Origin: Candidatus Nitrotoga sp. SPKER | GTDB taxonomy: Bacteria > Pseudomonadota > Gammaproteobacteria > Burkholderiales > Gallionellaceae | Assembly (NCBI GenBank): GCA_003402285.1 | Contig: QFXG01000006.1 | Coordinates: 1-64,000 of the forward strand | Direction: 5' to 3' | Length of the DNA: 64,000 bases | In this document: positions 37,783 through 46,940 of the stretch, piece by piece | Numbering within the stretch: position 1 is the stretch's first letter | How the letters are laid out: each line of letters begins with the position of its first letter | Notes under the pieces: model-generated | The model's input: the letters and a program-made list of their open reading frames with translations, nothing else | What the model was told of the DNA's origin: nothing | Databases searched by the model: none | Position numbers and translations under genes: made by a program

Positions 37783-38649
37783 CTAAGGTTTAATGCGATA
37801 AAATCGCGTCTCCAGCGTTTTCCCTTTTACATCTTCTAAGCGAGCATTCATGGCAAGCCCCAACTTTTCTAATCGGTCATCTGGATGGGGATGTGTTTTG
37901 AACAGCAGCGCCACACTGCCGTCATCTTTGGAAAAATGACCTATTTGTTGTAGTACTTCGGGCAATGCAAAAGCATCATAACCGGCGCGCGCGGCAAGCA
38001 CCACCGCGATGCGGTCAGCCTCGAACTCAGCGTTTTTGTCGAGTGAGCGTGCCACAATTTCCGCACCGTTACCAATCAATTTCTGTACTTTGTCATTGCC
38101 GCCGATTCGTTTGGAAATTAATTTTCCACCCACGTCTACCAGGCTACTTTGCTGTAAAATTTTTAAATGATGCTTACGGATAACATGGCCAATTTCGTGC
38201 CCCAGCACTCCAGCCAGCTCTGCCTCATTTTGCAATAAGCTATACAGCCCGCGAGTCAGAAAAATATACCCTCCCGGTGCGGCGAAAGCATTAACATCGC
38301 TCGATTCCATCACCCCGAAATGCCAAGGCAAATCGGGACGCTCGCTTTGATTTGCCACCCAACGCCCGACATTATTGACATATACCTGCAAACTTTGGTC
38401 TTTGACAAGCGCAGATGCACCAAGCAAATTGCCCGCAATTTGTCGACCAATTGTAATTTCCTCTTCCTGTGAAATCCCAACGAGCCCTAACAATGCACTA
38501 CTCGTTGCGGCGTCAGATTTTTCTTCAATCTTTTTTTGCACACCATCTTTGAGTACTTTTTTGAATTCCTCCTCGAAATCAAAGCTCCAAGCGGCACAAC
38601 AAGCAAGCGTCAATGCCATAACCAACAAGTATTTCATTATCGCTTTCAT
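37783..38649 (-). CDS. M48-family zinc metalloprotease
   Basis: A 288-residue exported peptidase. The signal peptide is MKAIMKYLLVMALTLACCAA, then WS. The zinc motif is HEIGH (His151, Glu152, His155), with the third ligand Glu in NAEFEADRIAVVLAARAGYD. The family stretch APGGYIFLTRGLYSLLQNEA precedes it, and LFKTHPHPDDRLEKL closes the domain. It resembles the catalytic domains of LoiP/BepA, periplasmic proteases that watch over outer-membrane proteins, but lacks TPR repeats. It lies 12 bases after an SH3 gene in a three-gene operon headed by a CHASE2 protein. Confidence 0.92.
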   Translation of the reverse strand: MKAIMKYLLVMALTLACCAAWSFDFEEEFKKVLKDGVQKKIEEKSDAATSSALLGLVGISQEEEITIGRQIAGNLLGASALVKDQSLQVYVNNVGRWVANQSERPDLPWHFGVMESSDVNAFAAPGGYIFLTRGLYSLLQNEAELAGVLGHEIGHVIRKHHLKILQQSSLVDVGGKLISKRIGGNDKVQKLIGNGAEIVARSLDKNAEFEADRIAVVLAARAGYDAFALPEVLQQIGHFSKDDGSVALLFKTHPHPDDRLEKLGLAMNARLEDVKGKTLETRFYRIKP

Positions 38650-38661
38650 CCGAGCGATCCT

Positions 38662-39168
38662 TTATTTTGGAGAAACATCTGGGGAAGGAAGGTAATCGAA
38701 TTTACGCGCAACAAGCTTTCCTTGAGTAGCAAACACCTGGGCTTCAGCCCGGTTTTTAGTATACGACTCGACCAGACTCAGCTCGGCCTCATTATATTTA
38801 GCAGCCTGTAATTCTACTTCGTCAAGTCCGCGGATGCCTGTCGTGGCAACGACTTTTCCTGTTCCGGCACGCCCCGACGCCATGCTCAAGAGTCCGCCTA
38901 ACTCACCAGCATCCTTACGCATTTCACCTTTACGAACATTCAACATATGCACCCAGCCCTTGCCCTTTGGACTGTTTATTTGTAACCAACCGCCATTTTT
39001 TTTAACAATTTCCACTTTATCGCCAATCGATAGCATGGCAGTTGTTTTAGCGTCCCGGAACGGTTCGACCTTGATTTCATCGGATCGGATCACCCTTCCT
39101 GTTTCAGCGGCAAATGCAGGCATAGCCATTAAAGAAACTAGAACAATTCCTAACCTGATCGAACTCAT
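38662..39168 (-). CDS. SH3-domain exported protein (CHASE2-M48 operon)
   Basis: A 168-residue protein with a signal peptide (IRLGIVLVSLMAMPAFA). One bacterial SH3 domain spans about residues 28-80 (IKVEPFRDAKTTAMLSIGDK, then GGWLQINSPKGKGWVHMLNV). The C-terminal half is helical with a glycine-rich stretch (ATTGIRGLDEVELQAAKYNE). It overlaps the CHASE2 gene by four bases and precedes the M48 gene by 12, so it is certainly in the operon. It may link the protease to peptidoglycan, which is inference. Confidence 0.85.
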   Translation of the reverse strand: MSSIRLGIVLVSLMAMPAFAAETGRVIRSDEIKVEPFRDAKTTAMLSIGDKVEIVKKNGGWLQINSPKGKGWVHMLNVRKGEMRKDAGELGGLLSMASGRAGTGKVVATTGIRGLDEVELQAAKYNEAELSLVESYTKNRAEAQVFATQGKLVARKFDYLPSPDVSPK

Positions 39169-40874
39169 AGTGCCTTCTCTTGTTGTTCATTCCAGCGCAA
39201 CAATGCTTCAGCAAACATTACGCGCCAACAATCGCGCGCCTCTTTGCCCCCAGAAATTTTCCCTTGATGTACAACCCAACTCACCCCAATGTCAGGGGCA
39301 ATTATACATTTGCTTACCAGTTGCGGGAACGCAGCGATCACCGCTGCAACATCCTCTGTCACCCGTGCAGCGCCATTCGTATCCTCCTGATCCACTATCC
39401 AGGAAATCGTAAATGTCTTTTCGAATAAGTCCCACAAGCCTTTTTGATAACCTCTCAACACTTCCACACTTTTCTGTTCCATTCCAGTTTTTTCAAGGCC
39501 GTAGCGGATTTTTTCCATCATTGCATCGGTCAGTATATTTTGAGCAACGTCGAGGCGAATTAATAACAATGTGGCATGTAATGTCCCCTCATGCTCACTG
39601 GAAACACGTACCATGCTTTGTTCCAGTATCTTGCCAGTGGCAGCAGAATATACACGTGCGATGGCAAAATAAATCAGACCTAATGTGACCGACCCGGTAA
39701 TGTTGATGTAAGTGTCGACAAAGTTAATGCTGGCATAAGAAATACCAATCAATATAAATTGCGACGCGCCAAATAGAAGGTCTATTTTGCTGCGCCCGAC
39801 ATTGTTATAAAAGCCCCAAGCTGTGGCCCAAATAATGCACAGTGTTATTAAAAGATAAACCTCGCGTGCTTCAGGAAAACGCAGGTAATCATTATGTTTG
39901 AAGTTATCTATAGCAGTAGCAAGAATTTCCACGCCCGGGTGCATTTTGCTCATAGGCGTAGGTTTGATGTCGAACAAACTAGGCGCCGTAGAACCGATAA
40001 TAACAATTTTATTTTTGAATTCATCTTGCGGGCGCTTTTTTTCTTTACTACCCATATCCGTGAATACGTCGTGGAAACTGACATATTGATACGAAAATGG
40101 CGGTCCGCGCCAATTAAGCAAAACACGCTGTACAGCAGGCTCAGTCCAGCCAAGATCACGCATCACCCGCGCTGGCAATGACGGCAGCTTCCACCCATAA
40201 TCGTCGCGATAAACGCTATACTGGCGCACAATGCCATCCGCGTCGGGATAAATATTATGTAATCCAAGACGTCCCCCTTTCAGGGCTGCCGGAAATTGTG
40301 GCAGTACTACAGCGACGGTAGCCTCCGGCTGAGCATCATTGAATAGCGGTACAACACCGGGAATCATGGCAGGTTTCACCTGGCTCAGGGGATCATTCGA
40401 CGGATCAAGACGCAGCAAGGGGAAATAAGTATTGTTTGTGGCAGCAATGGCAGAGTCAAAATAAGCATCGCTGTCAGGATTATATATGTCAGCATCGCTG
40501 AACAAAATGTCGAACACTATTGCTTTAGGTTGCTGCTTTTCGACCTGCTCGATAAACTCCCCCAGCACTTGGCGCGGCCAGGGCCAACGCCCATAATCCT
40601 TGGACATAGCGGCAAGGCTGGCCTCATTGATGTCCACAATTACAATATCACTATCAGGCTCAGGCACAATAATGCGGTAACGCACCATTGCGTCAAAAGC
40701 CTGCTGACGCATGCCAGAAATAATATGCAATTGCACGGTATCAAGCACGGCAAACAACGTGAACAGTGCTGCAAGATAAAGATAGAATTTTTTTTGCCAA
40801 AACCTGGCGAGCAGTGCAGAAGATTTGGAATAAGCCAAACGCAACCGATTAGTGACATGAACATTAAGATTCAT
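39165..40874 (-). CDS. CHASE2-domain membrane sensor with an unrecognised cytoplasmic output domain
   Basis: A 569-residue protein. One N-terminal membrane span (KFYLYLAALFTLFAVLDTVQ) leads into a periplasmic CHASE2 domain, about residues 55-330, with IVIVDINEASLAAMSKDYGR, WPWPRQVLGEFIEQV and KNKIVIIGSTAPSLFDIKPT. Three further spans follow (about 342-415). CHASE2 is usually joined to an adenylate cyclase, kinase or GGDEF domain. Here the last 150 residues (ILEQSMVRVSSEHEGTLHAT to the end) match none of these that I can see. They contain WDLFEKTFTISWIVDQED. It heads an operon with an SH3 protein and an M48 protease. Confidence 0.85.
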   Translation of the reverse strand: MNLNVHVTNRLRLAYSKSSALLARFWQKKFYLYLAALFTLFAVLDTVQLHIISGMRQQAFDAMVRYRIIVPEPDSDIVIVDINEASLAAMSKDYGRWPWPRQVLGEFIEQVEKQQPKAIVFDILFSDADIYNPDSDAYFDSAIAATNNTYFPLLRLDPSNDPLSQVKPAMIPGVVPLFNDAQPEATVAVVLPQFPAALKGGRLGLHNIYPDADGIVRQYSVYRDDYGWKLPSLPARVMRDLGWTEPAVQRVLLNWRGPPFSYQYVSFHDVFTDMGSKEKKRPQDEFKNKIVIIGSTAPSLFDIKPTPMSKMHPGVEILATAIDNFKHNDYLRFPEAREVYLLITLCIIWATAWGFYNNVGRSKIDLLFGASQFILIGISYASINFVDTYINITGSVTLGLIYFAIARVYSAATGKILEQSMVRVSSEHEGTLHATLLLIRLDVAQNILTDAMMEKIRYGLEKTGMEQKSVEVLRGYQKGLWDLFEKTFTISWIVDQEDTNGAARVTEDVAAVIAAFPQLVSKCIIAPDIGVSWVVHQGKISGGKEARDCWRVMFAEALLRWNEQQEKAL

Positions 40875-41235
40875 TGCGAAAGCCCAATATTGATACCGTA
40901 TCGCTCTGTTTTACGCATTTTAATAGCGCATTCAACTCAACTTATGTAAGGTTCCAAATTATGTAAGATTACAGGGAATATGTCGCCCACTCCAAAATAC
41001 TATTCTCCGAATGCTCACACGAAACCACCCGATATAGAATTCGCCGCAAATCATTCCTGTCAGCTTGAGAGTGCGCAAATCATCAATTCAATAAGATAAC
41101 AAGGCTTGCAAAATATCATCATCTCTATGTTATTTGACATTGTGCGAACCCCATAATGCCTGGCAGTCAAGAAATCAGCTAAAATAGCACTCTTAAACTA
41201 GTAGCCAATTAATATTTAAACTCCCAAAATCCGGT
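40875..41235. other. Divergent intergenic region between the CHASE2 operon and gpmI
   Basis: A 361-base gap holding the promoters of both divergent units. A short direct repeat (TTATGTAAGGTT and TTATGTAAGATT, about 40941-40972) lies on the CHASE2 side and could be a binding site. No gene, tRNA or terminator was seen. Confidence 0.4.
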
Positions 41236-42774
41236 ATGAAAATCACCCCTGTCCTCTTACTTATCCTCGACGGCTTCGGCTACAGTGAAGAAACTGACCA
41301 TAATGCTATCGCCCATGCGCACAAACCAAACTGGGATAGGCTCTGGCGTGATTATCCTCACGCACTAATCCGTACGTCTGAATTATCGGTAGGACTTCCA
41401 CAAGGTCAAATGGGAAACTCTGAAGTGGGCCATCTCAATATCGGCGCAGGTCGCGTGATATATCAGGAACTCTCGCGGGTGGATGCAGCCATTCAGGACG
41501 GAAGTTTCTACAGTAATCCGGCGTTCATGCAAGCCATTGAACATGCCAAACAGCATAACACTGCGCTCCATATCATTGGGCTGCTGTCGCCCGGCGGGGT
41601 GCATAGTCACGAAGATCATATCCACGCCATGTTGGAACTGGCAGTGCGCGCGGGATTGCGCAAAATATTTATCCATGCTTTTCTCGATGGTCGCGACACC
41701 CCACCGAGAAGCGCCGCACCCTCACTACAGCGGCTACAGGAAAAATGTGCCGCCTTGGGCGCAGGACGTATTGCGTCCATCATTGGCCGCTATTATGCAA
41801 TGGATCGAGATAACCGCTGGGAAAGAGTGCAGGAAGCCTATAACTTATTGACTCAAGGCAAGGCTGAATTCTACTCATCTGATACTCAGGATGGATTACA
41901 GCAAGCCTATGCACGCGGGGAAAACGACGAATTCGTTAAAGCAACGATCCTCACTTCACCCACTGAACCACCTGCCACCATGCAAGATGGAGACGTCGCG
42001 GTGTTCATGAACTACCGCGCCGACCGCGCACGTCAGTTGACCCGCGCACTGACCGACCCAACGTTTGATGGTTTTACCCGTGCCTATTTTCCCAAGCTGG
42101 CAAGCTTTGTCACATTAAGCAGCTATGGTGAAGATTTCCATATTCCAGCAGCATTCATGCCCACAACCATCCACAATTGTTTTGGCGAGTATCTTTCCAA
42201 CTTGGGGCTGAAACAATTACGCATCGCAGAAACAGAAAAATATGCCCATGTTACCTATTTCTTCAATGGCGGTAAGGAGCATCCTTACCCCGGCGAGGAC
42301 CGTATCCTGGTGCCATCTCCCAAAGTGGCAACCTATGACCTCAAACCAGAAATGAGTGCTTTTGAGGTCACTGACAAACTGGAAGGGGCCATTCGTAGCG
42401 GACAGTATCAAGCCATGATATGCAATTATGCCAACGGTGACATGGTTGGCCATAGCGGTATTATGGAAGCGGCCGTCAAGGCCATTGAAGCCTTGGATGT
42501 ATGTATCGGACGGGTAGTCAACACCATGCTGGAACATGGCGGCGAGGTGCTGATTACCGCCGATCACGGCAATGCCGAACAGATGCTGGATCGCATCACG
42601 CAACAAGCCCATACGGCACACACACTTAATTTGGTACCTTTATTATATGTCGGTCGTAAAGCGCAAATCGCTGATAGTGGCTCGCTTCAGGATGTTACTC
42701 CAACTTTGCTCGCCATGATGGGGCTGCCACAACCGCCTGAAATGACAGGTCAGCCGCTTATCTCAATCCAGTGA
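41236..42774 (+). CDS. gpmI: 2,3-bisphosphoglycerate-independent phosphoglycerate mutase
   Basis: Manganese-dependent glycolytic/gluconeogenic enzyme, 512 residues. Ser62, the phosphorylated nucleophile, lies in [17 protein letters not shown]. Metal ligands are in [10 protein letters not shown] at the N-terminus and in [11 protein letters not shown] near the C-terminus, with [15 protein letters not shown] following. The length is standard. It starts a plus-strand run with envC and ctpA. In an autotroph it connects Calvin-cycle 3-phosphoglycerate to pyruvate. Confidence 0.97.
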   Translation: MKITPVLLLILDGFGYSEETDHNAIAHAHKPNWDRLWRDYPHALIRTSELSVGLPQGQMGNSEVGHLNIGAGRVIYQELSRVDAAIQDGSFYSNPAFMQAIEHAKQHNTALHIIGLLSPGGVHSHEDHIHAMLELAVRAGLRKIFIHAFLDGRDTPPRSAAPSLQRLQEKCAALGAGRIASIIGRYYAMDRDNRWERVQEAYNLLTQGKAEFYSSDTQDGLQQAYARGENDEFVKATILTSPTEPPATMQDGDVAVFMNYRADRARQLTRALTDPTFDGFTRAYFPKLASFVTLSSYGEDFHIPAAFMPTTIHNCFGEYLSNLGLKQLRIAETEKYAHVTYFFNGGKEHPYPGEDRILVPSPKVATYDLKPEMSAFEVTDKLEGAIRSGQYQAMICNYANGDMVGHSGIMEAAVKAIEALDVCIGRVVNTMLEHGGEVLITADHGNAEQMLDRITQQAHTAHTLNLVPLLYVGRKAQIADSGSLQDVTPTLLAMMGLPQPPEMTGQPLISIQ

Positions 42775-43943
42775 CCGTACTGATCCGCCAAGCCTTACTG
42801 CTGTGTATTTGCTTGGTGACAGGCATAAATAGTGCTCCTGCCTTACAACAGGAAGAGCTGGATAACCTGCGCAAGCAAATCTCTGTGCTGCAGAAAGAAT
42901 TAGAAAAAACCACTGAATCTCAATCCGAAGCAACAGACGAACTCCGTGAATCAGAACGCGCTATTAGCAATAGCAAGCGCAAGCTGGCTGAGCTGTCATT
43001 GCAACACCGTGCTGCAAACCATACTTTAGAGAAACTGCGACAACAAACGCAGCAACTGGAAAGAGAGATGCAGACCCAGCAAACCATGCTAAGCAAACTG
43101 CTCTACCAGCAATATTTGGGCGGTAAACAAGAATATTTCAAGCTGTTACTCAACAATCATGACCCCGATCAAACCGCACGTGAAATGCGCTATTACGAAT
43201 ATATCGCACGCAGCCGTTCAACTTGGCTGGATATGTTACGCGTAAATCTTGCACAGCTAAACGAAGTTGCCCAACTCACGCAGCAAAAAAGCGGGGAAAT
43301 TGCGGCACTGCAAGCAGAAGAGAATGCACAGCAGAAAATTTTGGAAAAAGACAAGCTTGCACGTCAACAAGTAATCAATCAGTTCGCCCAGCAACTCAAA
43401 CAACAACGCCACGAAATTGGTCGCCTGCAGCGCGACGAAAACCGCTTGTCACAACTAGTGGCCAAGCTCTCCAAAATGTTGGCCCAGAAAAAAGGTAAAG
43501 GGGTATTCAACAATGATAAATTGCCTGATAATCGCTTCGACGGCAAGCCGTTCGAGCAACTTAAAGGCAAGCTGACGCTGCCGGTCATGGGTCAGGTAGT
43601 CAATAAATTCGGCAGCGCGCGTCCAGACAGTACAGTACTTTGGAGAGGCTTGCTATTACGAGCAGCAAACGGACAGCCAGTGAAATCGGTAGCGGCTGGA
43701 CGTGTCGTATTTGCCGACTGGTTGCGCGGCTTCGGGAACTTATTGATCATTGATCATGGCAAAGGCTATATGAGCCTGTATGGCAATAATGAAACACTAT
43801 ACAAGCAAGTTGGTGACATCTTGCGTGGAGGCGACACCGTAGCGGCCGTTGGCAACAGCGGCGGAAATGAAGATTCCGGTGTATACTTTGAGTTACGTTA
43901 CAGGGGTGAGCCTCTAGACCCTATTAAGTGGATAGCCCGATAA
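42771..43943 (+). CDS. envC: EnvC-type murein hydrolase activator
   Basis: A 390-residue periplasmic protein. After the signal peptide a long coiled coil (about residues 25-245, [20 protein letters not shown] onward) precedes a C-terminal LytM/M23 domain ([20 protein letters not shown] to the end). The zinc ligands of active M23 peptidases are missing: the first His is replaced in VLWRGLLLR, and the HxH is YFELRYRG. That is characteristic of EnvC, which activates division amidases rather than cutting itself. The GTG start overlaps the gpmI stop by four bases. Confidence 0.92.
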   Translation: MTVLIRQALLLCICLVTGINSAPALQQEELDNLRKQISVLQKELEKTTESQSEATDELRESERAISNSKRKLAELSLQHRAANHTLEKLRQQTQQLEREMQTQQTMLSKLLYQQYLGGKQEYFKLLLNNHDPDQTAREMRYYEYIARSRSTWLDMLRVNLAQLNEVAQLTQQKSGEIAALQAEENAQQKILEKDKLARQQVINQFAQQLKQQRHEIGRLQRDENRLSQLVAKLSKMLAQKKGKGVFNNDKLPDNRFDGKPFEQLKGKLTLPVMGQVVNKFGSARPDSTVLWRGLLLRAANGQPVKSVAAGRVVFADWLRGFGNLLIIDHGKGYMSLYGNNETLYKQVGDILRGGDTVAAVGNSGGNEDSGVYFELRYRGEPLDPIKWIAR

Positions 43944-43993
43944 ATTTACCCATGAAGCATCATGTTGCAACAAAACAACTTTAGAGGTCATAC

Positions 43994-45403
43994 ATGCGTA
44001 GTCGTATTGAAAAAACTGGATTAATCGGACTAGGGCTTATCGCAGGTGTGTTGATCAGCCTGCAACTCTCTGCCATTGCAGATAAGGATAGCGCAGAGCC
44101 GCTGCCGATTGAAGAACTGCGTGCCTTCTCAGAGGTATTTGGCCGCATCAAGAGTGACTATGTAGAACCGGTCACCGACAAAAAACTGATTACCGAAGCC
44201 ATCACAGGCATGCTGACCGGCCTGGATCCGCACTCCGCTTATCTGGATGCCGATGCATTCAAGGAACTACAAATCGGCACGCAAGGCGAATTCGGCGGTT
44301 TGGGTATTGAGGTAGGGATGGAAGATGGACTGGTGAAAGTAATTTCGCCAATTGAAGACTCCCCTGCCTATCATGCAGGCATGAAGAGTGGCGATCTGAT
44401 CATCAAACTCGACGACGTAATGGTGAAGAGCCTGACGCTCGGTGATGCGGTTAAGCGCATGCGCGGTAAGCCAGGCAGCAAAATTATCTTGACCGTGATT
44501 CGCAAGGACGCGCCCAAGCCGCTGACCTTTACTCTAACTCGCGCCATTATTAAAGTACAAAGTGTAAAGTCCAAGTTGATCGAGCCTGGCTACGCTTTTA
44601 TTCGCATTACTCAATTTCAGGAGCACACCGGTGAGAACCTCGCTACTGCACTGAACAACCTGTTCAAACAGAACCAAGGTAGCATGAAAGGCTTGGTATT
44701 GGATCTACGTAACGACCCAGGTGGCCTGCTCAATAGTTCGGTAGCAGCATCTGCCGCCTTCCTGCCCAAGGACACTCTGGTGGTATACACCGAAGGGCGT
44801 AACTCAGATGCAAAAATGCGCCTGACCGCCGTTCCTAATGACTACCTACGCAACAACGAAAAAGATTACCTGAAAAATCTTCCTGCGGCAGTCAAGACCG
44901 TACCAATGATCGTACTGGTGAATGGCGGCTCTGCCTCCGCTTCAGAAATCGTCGCAGGTGCGTTGCAAGATCATAAACGCGCTATCATCATGGGTACCCA
45001 AACCTTCGGCAAAGGCTCAGTACAGTCCGTTCTACCACTAGGCAACAATACCGCCATCAAGCTCACCACGGCGCGTTATTTCACCCCTGGGGGTCGCTCT
45101 ATTCAAGCCAAGGGTATCGTCCCTGACATCGTAGTGGAAGATCCAACGACAGTCGAAGATCAAGCTTTCCGCATGCGTGAAGCCGATTTGGAACGTCACT
45201 TGAGCAATAGTCAAGAAACTGATGTAAAGGCAGGCGCAACCGTAAAACCGACAGCTCCGGCTACACCCGTTAAGTCACCGACCAAACGCGAGGAAGGCGA
45301 TACAACAAAACCAAAAATGCTCGAATTTGGATCAAAAGAAGATTACCAGTTACATCAAGCTTTAAACTTGTTGAAGGGTATGAATATATTGCAAGGGAAG
45401 TAG
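43994..45403 (+). CDS. ctpA: C-terminal processing protease (S41 family, PDZ domain)
   Basis: A 469-residue periplasmic serine protease. One N-terminal hydrophobic segment (GLIGLGLIAGVLISLQLSA) is followed by a PDZ domain (about residues 90-180, GEFGGLGIEVGMEDGLVKVI). The S41 catalytic core has Ser in NGGSASASEIVAGALQDHKR and Lys in GTQTFGKGSVQSVLPL. The C-terminal region has a Pro/Lys/Thr-rich linker. The gene follows envC by 50 bases with AGAGG before the ATG. The gpmI-envC-ctpA order is conserved in proteobacteria, and Ctp proteases in other species degrade or regulate murein hydrolases. Confidence 0.95.
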   Translation: MRSRIEKTGLIGLGLIAGVLISLQLSAIADKDSAEPLPIEELRAFSEVFGRIKSDYVEPVTDKKLITEAITGMLTGLDPHSAYLDADAFKELQIGTQGEFGGLGIEVGMEDGLVKVISPIEDSPAYHAGMKSGDLIIKLDDVMVKSLTLGDAVKRMRGKPGSKIILTVIRKDAPKPLTFTLTRAIIKVQSVKSKLIEPGYAFIRITQFQEHTGENLATALNNLFKQNQGSMKGLVLDLRNDPGGLLNSSVAASAAFLPKDTLVVYTEGRNSDAKMRLTAVPNDYLRNNEKDYLKNLPAAVKTVPMIVLVNGGSASASEIVAGALQDHKRAIIMGTQTFGKGSVQSVLPLGNNTAIKLTTARYFTPGGRSIQAKGIVPDIVVEDPTTVEDQAFRMREADLERHLSNSQETDVKAGATVKPTAPATPVKSPTKREEGDTTKPKMLEFGSKEDYQLHQALNLLKGMNILQGK

Positions 45404-45438
45404 GCGGATTAACCTAACTTTCTCCTCATCCCTATCAT

Positions 45439-46188
45439 ATGAATGACGAACAGTTACTGCGTTATAGCCGCCACATCCTGTTGCCCGACATTGGCATCGA
45501 AGGGCAACAAAAATTACGGGATGCGCACGCACTGATAATCGGTACTGGCGGACTCGGTTCTCCTGCTGCCATGTACCTCACCTCCAGCGGTGTTGGCACG
45601 CTGACTTTGTGCGACGGTGACACGGTAGACCTGACCAATCTGCAACGCCAGATCGTACACCGCACCTCCAGCATCGGGGTGGCTAAAGTAGATTCCGCCC
45701 ATACCCTGCTCGCTGAAATCAATCCCGATGTTCGTTTGATAGCCTTGAATGAACGTGCAGATCAAACGCGGTTATTTGAGCTCGTTAGCCAAGCCGATGT
45801 CATACTGGATTGCAGCGATAATTTTGCCACGCGCTATGCGCTTAACCAGGTTTGCGTGCAATTAAAAAAACCTTTTGTATCCGGCGCGGCTACACGCTTT
45901 GACGGCCAGGTAGCCGTATTTGACATGCGCCATCCTCACAGCCCTTGTTATCACTGTCTGTACCCAGAACAAACTGATGCTTTAGAAACACGTTGCGCGG
46001 TAATGGGGGTGTTTGCCCCGCTAGTCGGCATTATCGGGAGCATGCAAGCCGCCGAGGCACTTAAGTTATTAATGGGAATAGGCACTCTACTGTGTAGCAG
46101 ATTGCTGGTAACAGATTTGCTGCATATGGAACTGCGCACCGTTAAATTGAAAAAAGATCCAGCTTGCTTAATCTGTGGTACGCCATAA
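45439..46188 (+). CDS. moeB: HesA/MoeB/ThiF-family adenylyltransferase
   Basis: Adenylates the C-terminal Gly of a ubiquitin-like sulfur carrier (MoaD or ThiS), 249 residues. The nucleotide-binding loop is IIGTGGLGSPAAMYLTSSGV, followed by LCDGDTVDLTNLQRQIVH with the conserved Arg/Gln. Zinc-binding CxxC pairs are CYHCLYPE and ACLICGTP. MoeB and ThiF cannot be separated by eye. It lies 35 bases after ctpA, a common neighbour in betaproteobacteria, and ends the plus-strand run. Confidence 0.93.
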   Translation: MNDEQLLRYSRHILLPDIGIEGQQKLRDAHALIIGTGGLGSPAAMYLTSSGVGTLTLCDGDTVDLTNLQRQIVHRTSSIGVAKVDSAHTLLAEINPDVRLIALNERADQTRLFELVSQADVILDCSDNFATRYALNQVCVQLKKPFVSGAATRFDGQVAVFDMRHPHSPCYHCLYPEQTDALETRCAVMGVFAPLVGIIGSMQAAEALKLLMGIGTLLCSRLLVTDLLHMELRTVKLKKDPACLICGTP

Positions 46189-46491
46189 CGTAAATTCCTG
46201 TAATTTTTGTACGAGCAAATTCCCTGCTTGCTAAAACGAGACCCATGGAAATGGGCATCTCATTCTGCTTCAACTACTCACCTGTGTAAGAGTACTCTAA
46301 ATCGAGAAACTATCCGGACTGGCTAGAACAAATAACCATTCCGGATAGATAATTACATCAAATCTTATTGCATAACGCTCTAGAAGGGAAAGTGGTTTCG
46401 ATAATCAAATGATTATTTTAAATATTAATCAGTCAGTTTTTGAAAATCTTATATTCGAATTACCAGCAATGCAGAAACCCAGCAATAACCG
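46189..46491. other. Intergenic region between convergent genes
   Basis: A 303-base AT-rich gap. A short imperfect hairpin (GAGACCCAT-GGAA-ATGGGCATCTC, 46238-46261) could terminate moeB but lacks a T-tract. No gene was seen. Confidence 0.4.
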
Positions 46492-46806
46492 TTATGGCTT
46501 ATTAAAAAGTTTGCCAATTTCTTGATGAGCAAGCTGTTCCATATTCTGTGGGAATGAACCACGAGCTGAAAGCGCTCTAAGAACCAAATGCGCCGGCAGT
46601 CTGGATAAGGTCATCGGTGGGCGTACAGGGTCTTGACCCCCAGTCGTACCTTCATCCTCTATTCCTGCGACGATACCAACATTACTTACTACTTTTGTTA
46701 CTGCGTGGTAATCTTTTTGGTCTTTTAATGCGTGAATAATTGCAACTTGAGTATTAACAATACCAATCAATAATTCGGTCAGATCTTTTTCAGTTATTGC
46801 AGCCAT
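46492..46806 (-). CDS. Small hypothetical protein
   Basis: A 104-residue soluble protein, start MAAITEKDLTELLIGIVNTQ, with AAGGA six bases before the ATG. The first half is helical and hydrophobic-patterned. The second half is Pro/Gly/Arg-rich (GTTGGQDPVRPPMTLSRLPA). No family is recognised. It lies alone, 134 bases downstream of dsbD. Confidence 0.6.
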   Translation of the reverse strand: MAAITEKDLTELLIGIVNTQVAIIHALKDQKDYHAVTKVVSNVGIVAGIEDEGTTGGQDPVRPPMTLSRLPAHLVLRALSARGSFPQNMEQLAHQEIGKLFNKP

Positions 46807-46940
46807 AATGAATCCTTTAAAATTAAGTATTAAATAAAAGTGGTAAAGCAGGTTGGTGATTTATAAATCACAAAGCAACAGTAATATTTTACATATCAGA
46901 TTACTTTAGCGCACTATTTCGTAGAAAAATAATCTAAGAA

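Noticed and set aside
42771-43943. EnvC as an active M23 peptidase
   Set aside because: The zinc-binding His residues are replaced, which fits an amidase activator instead.
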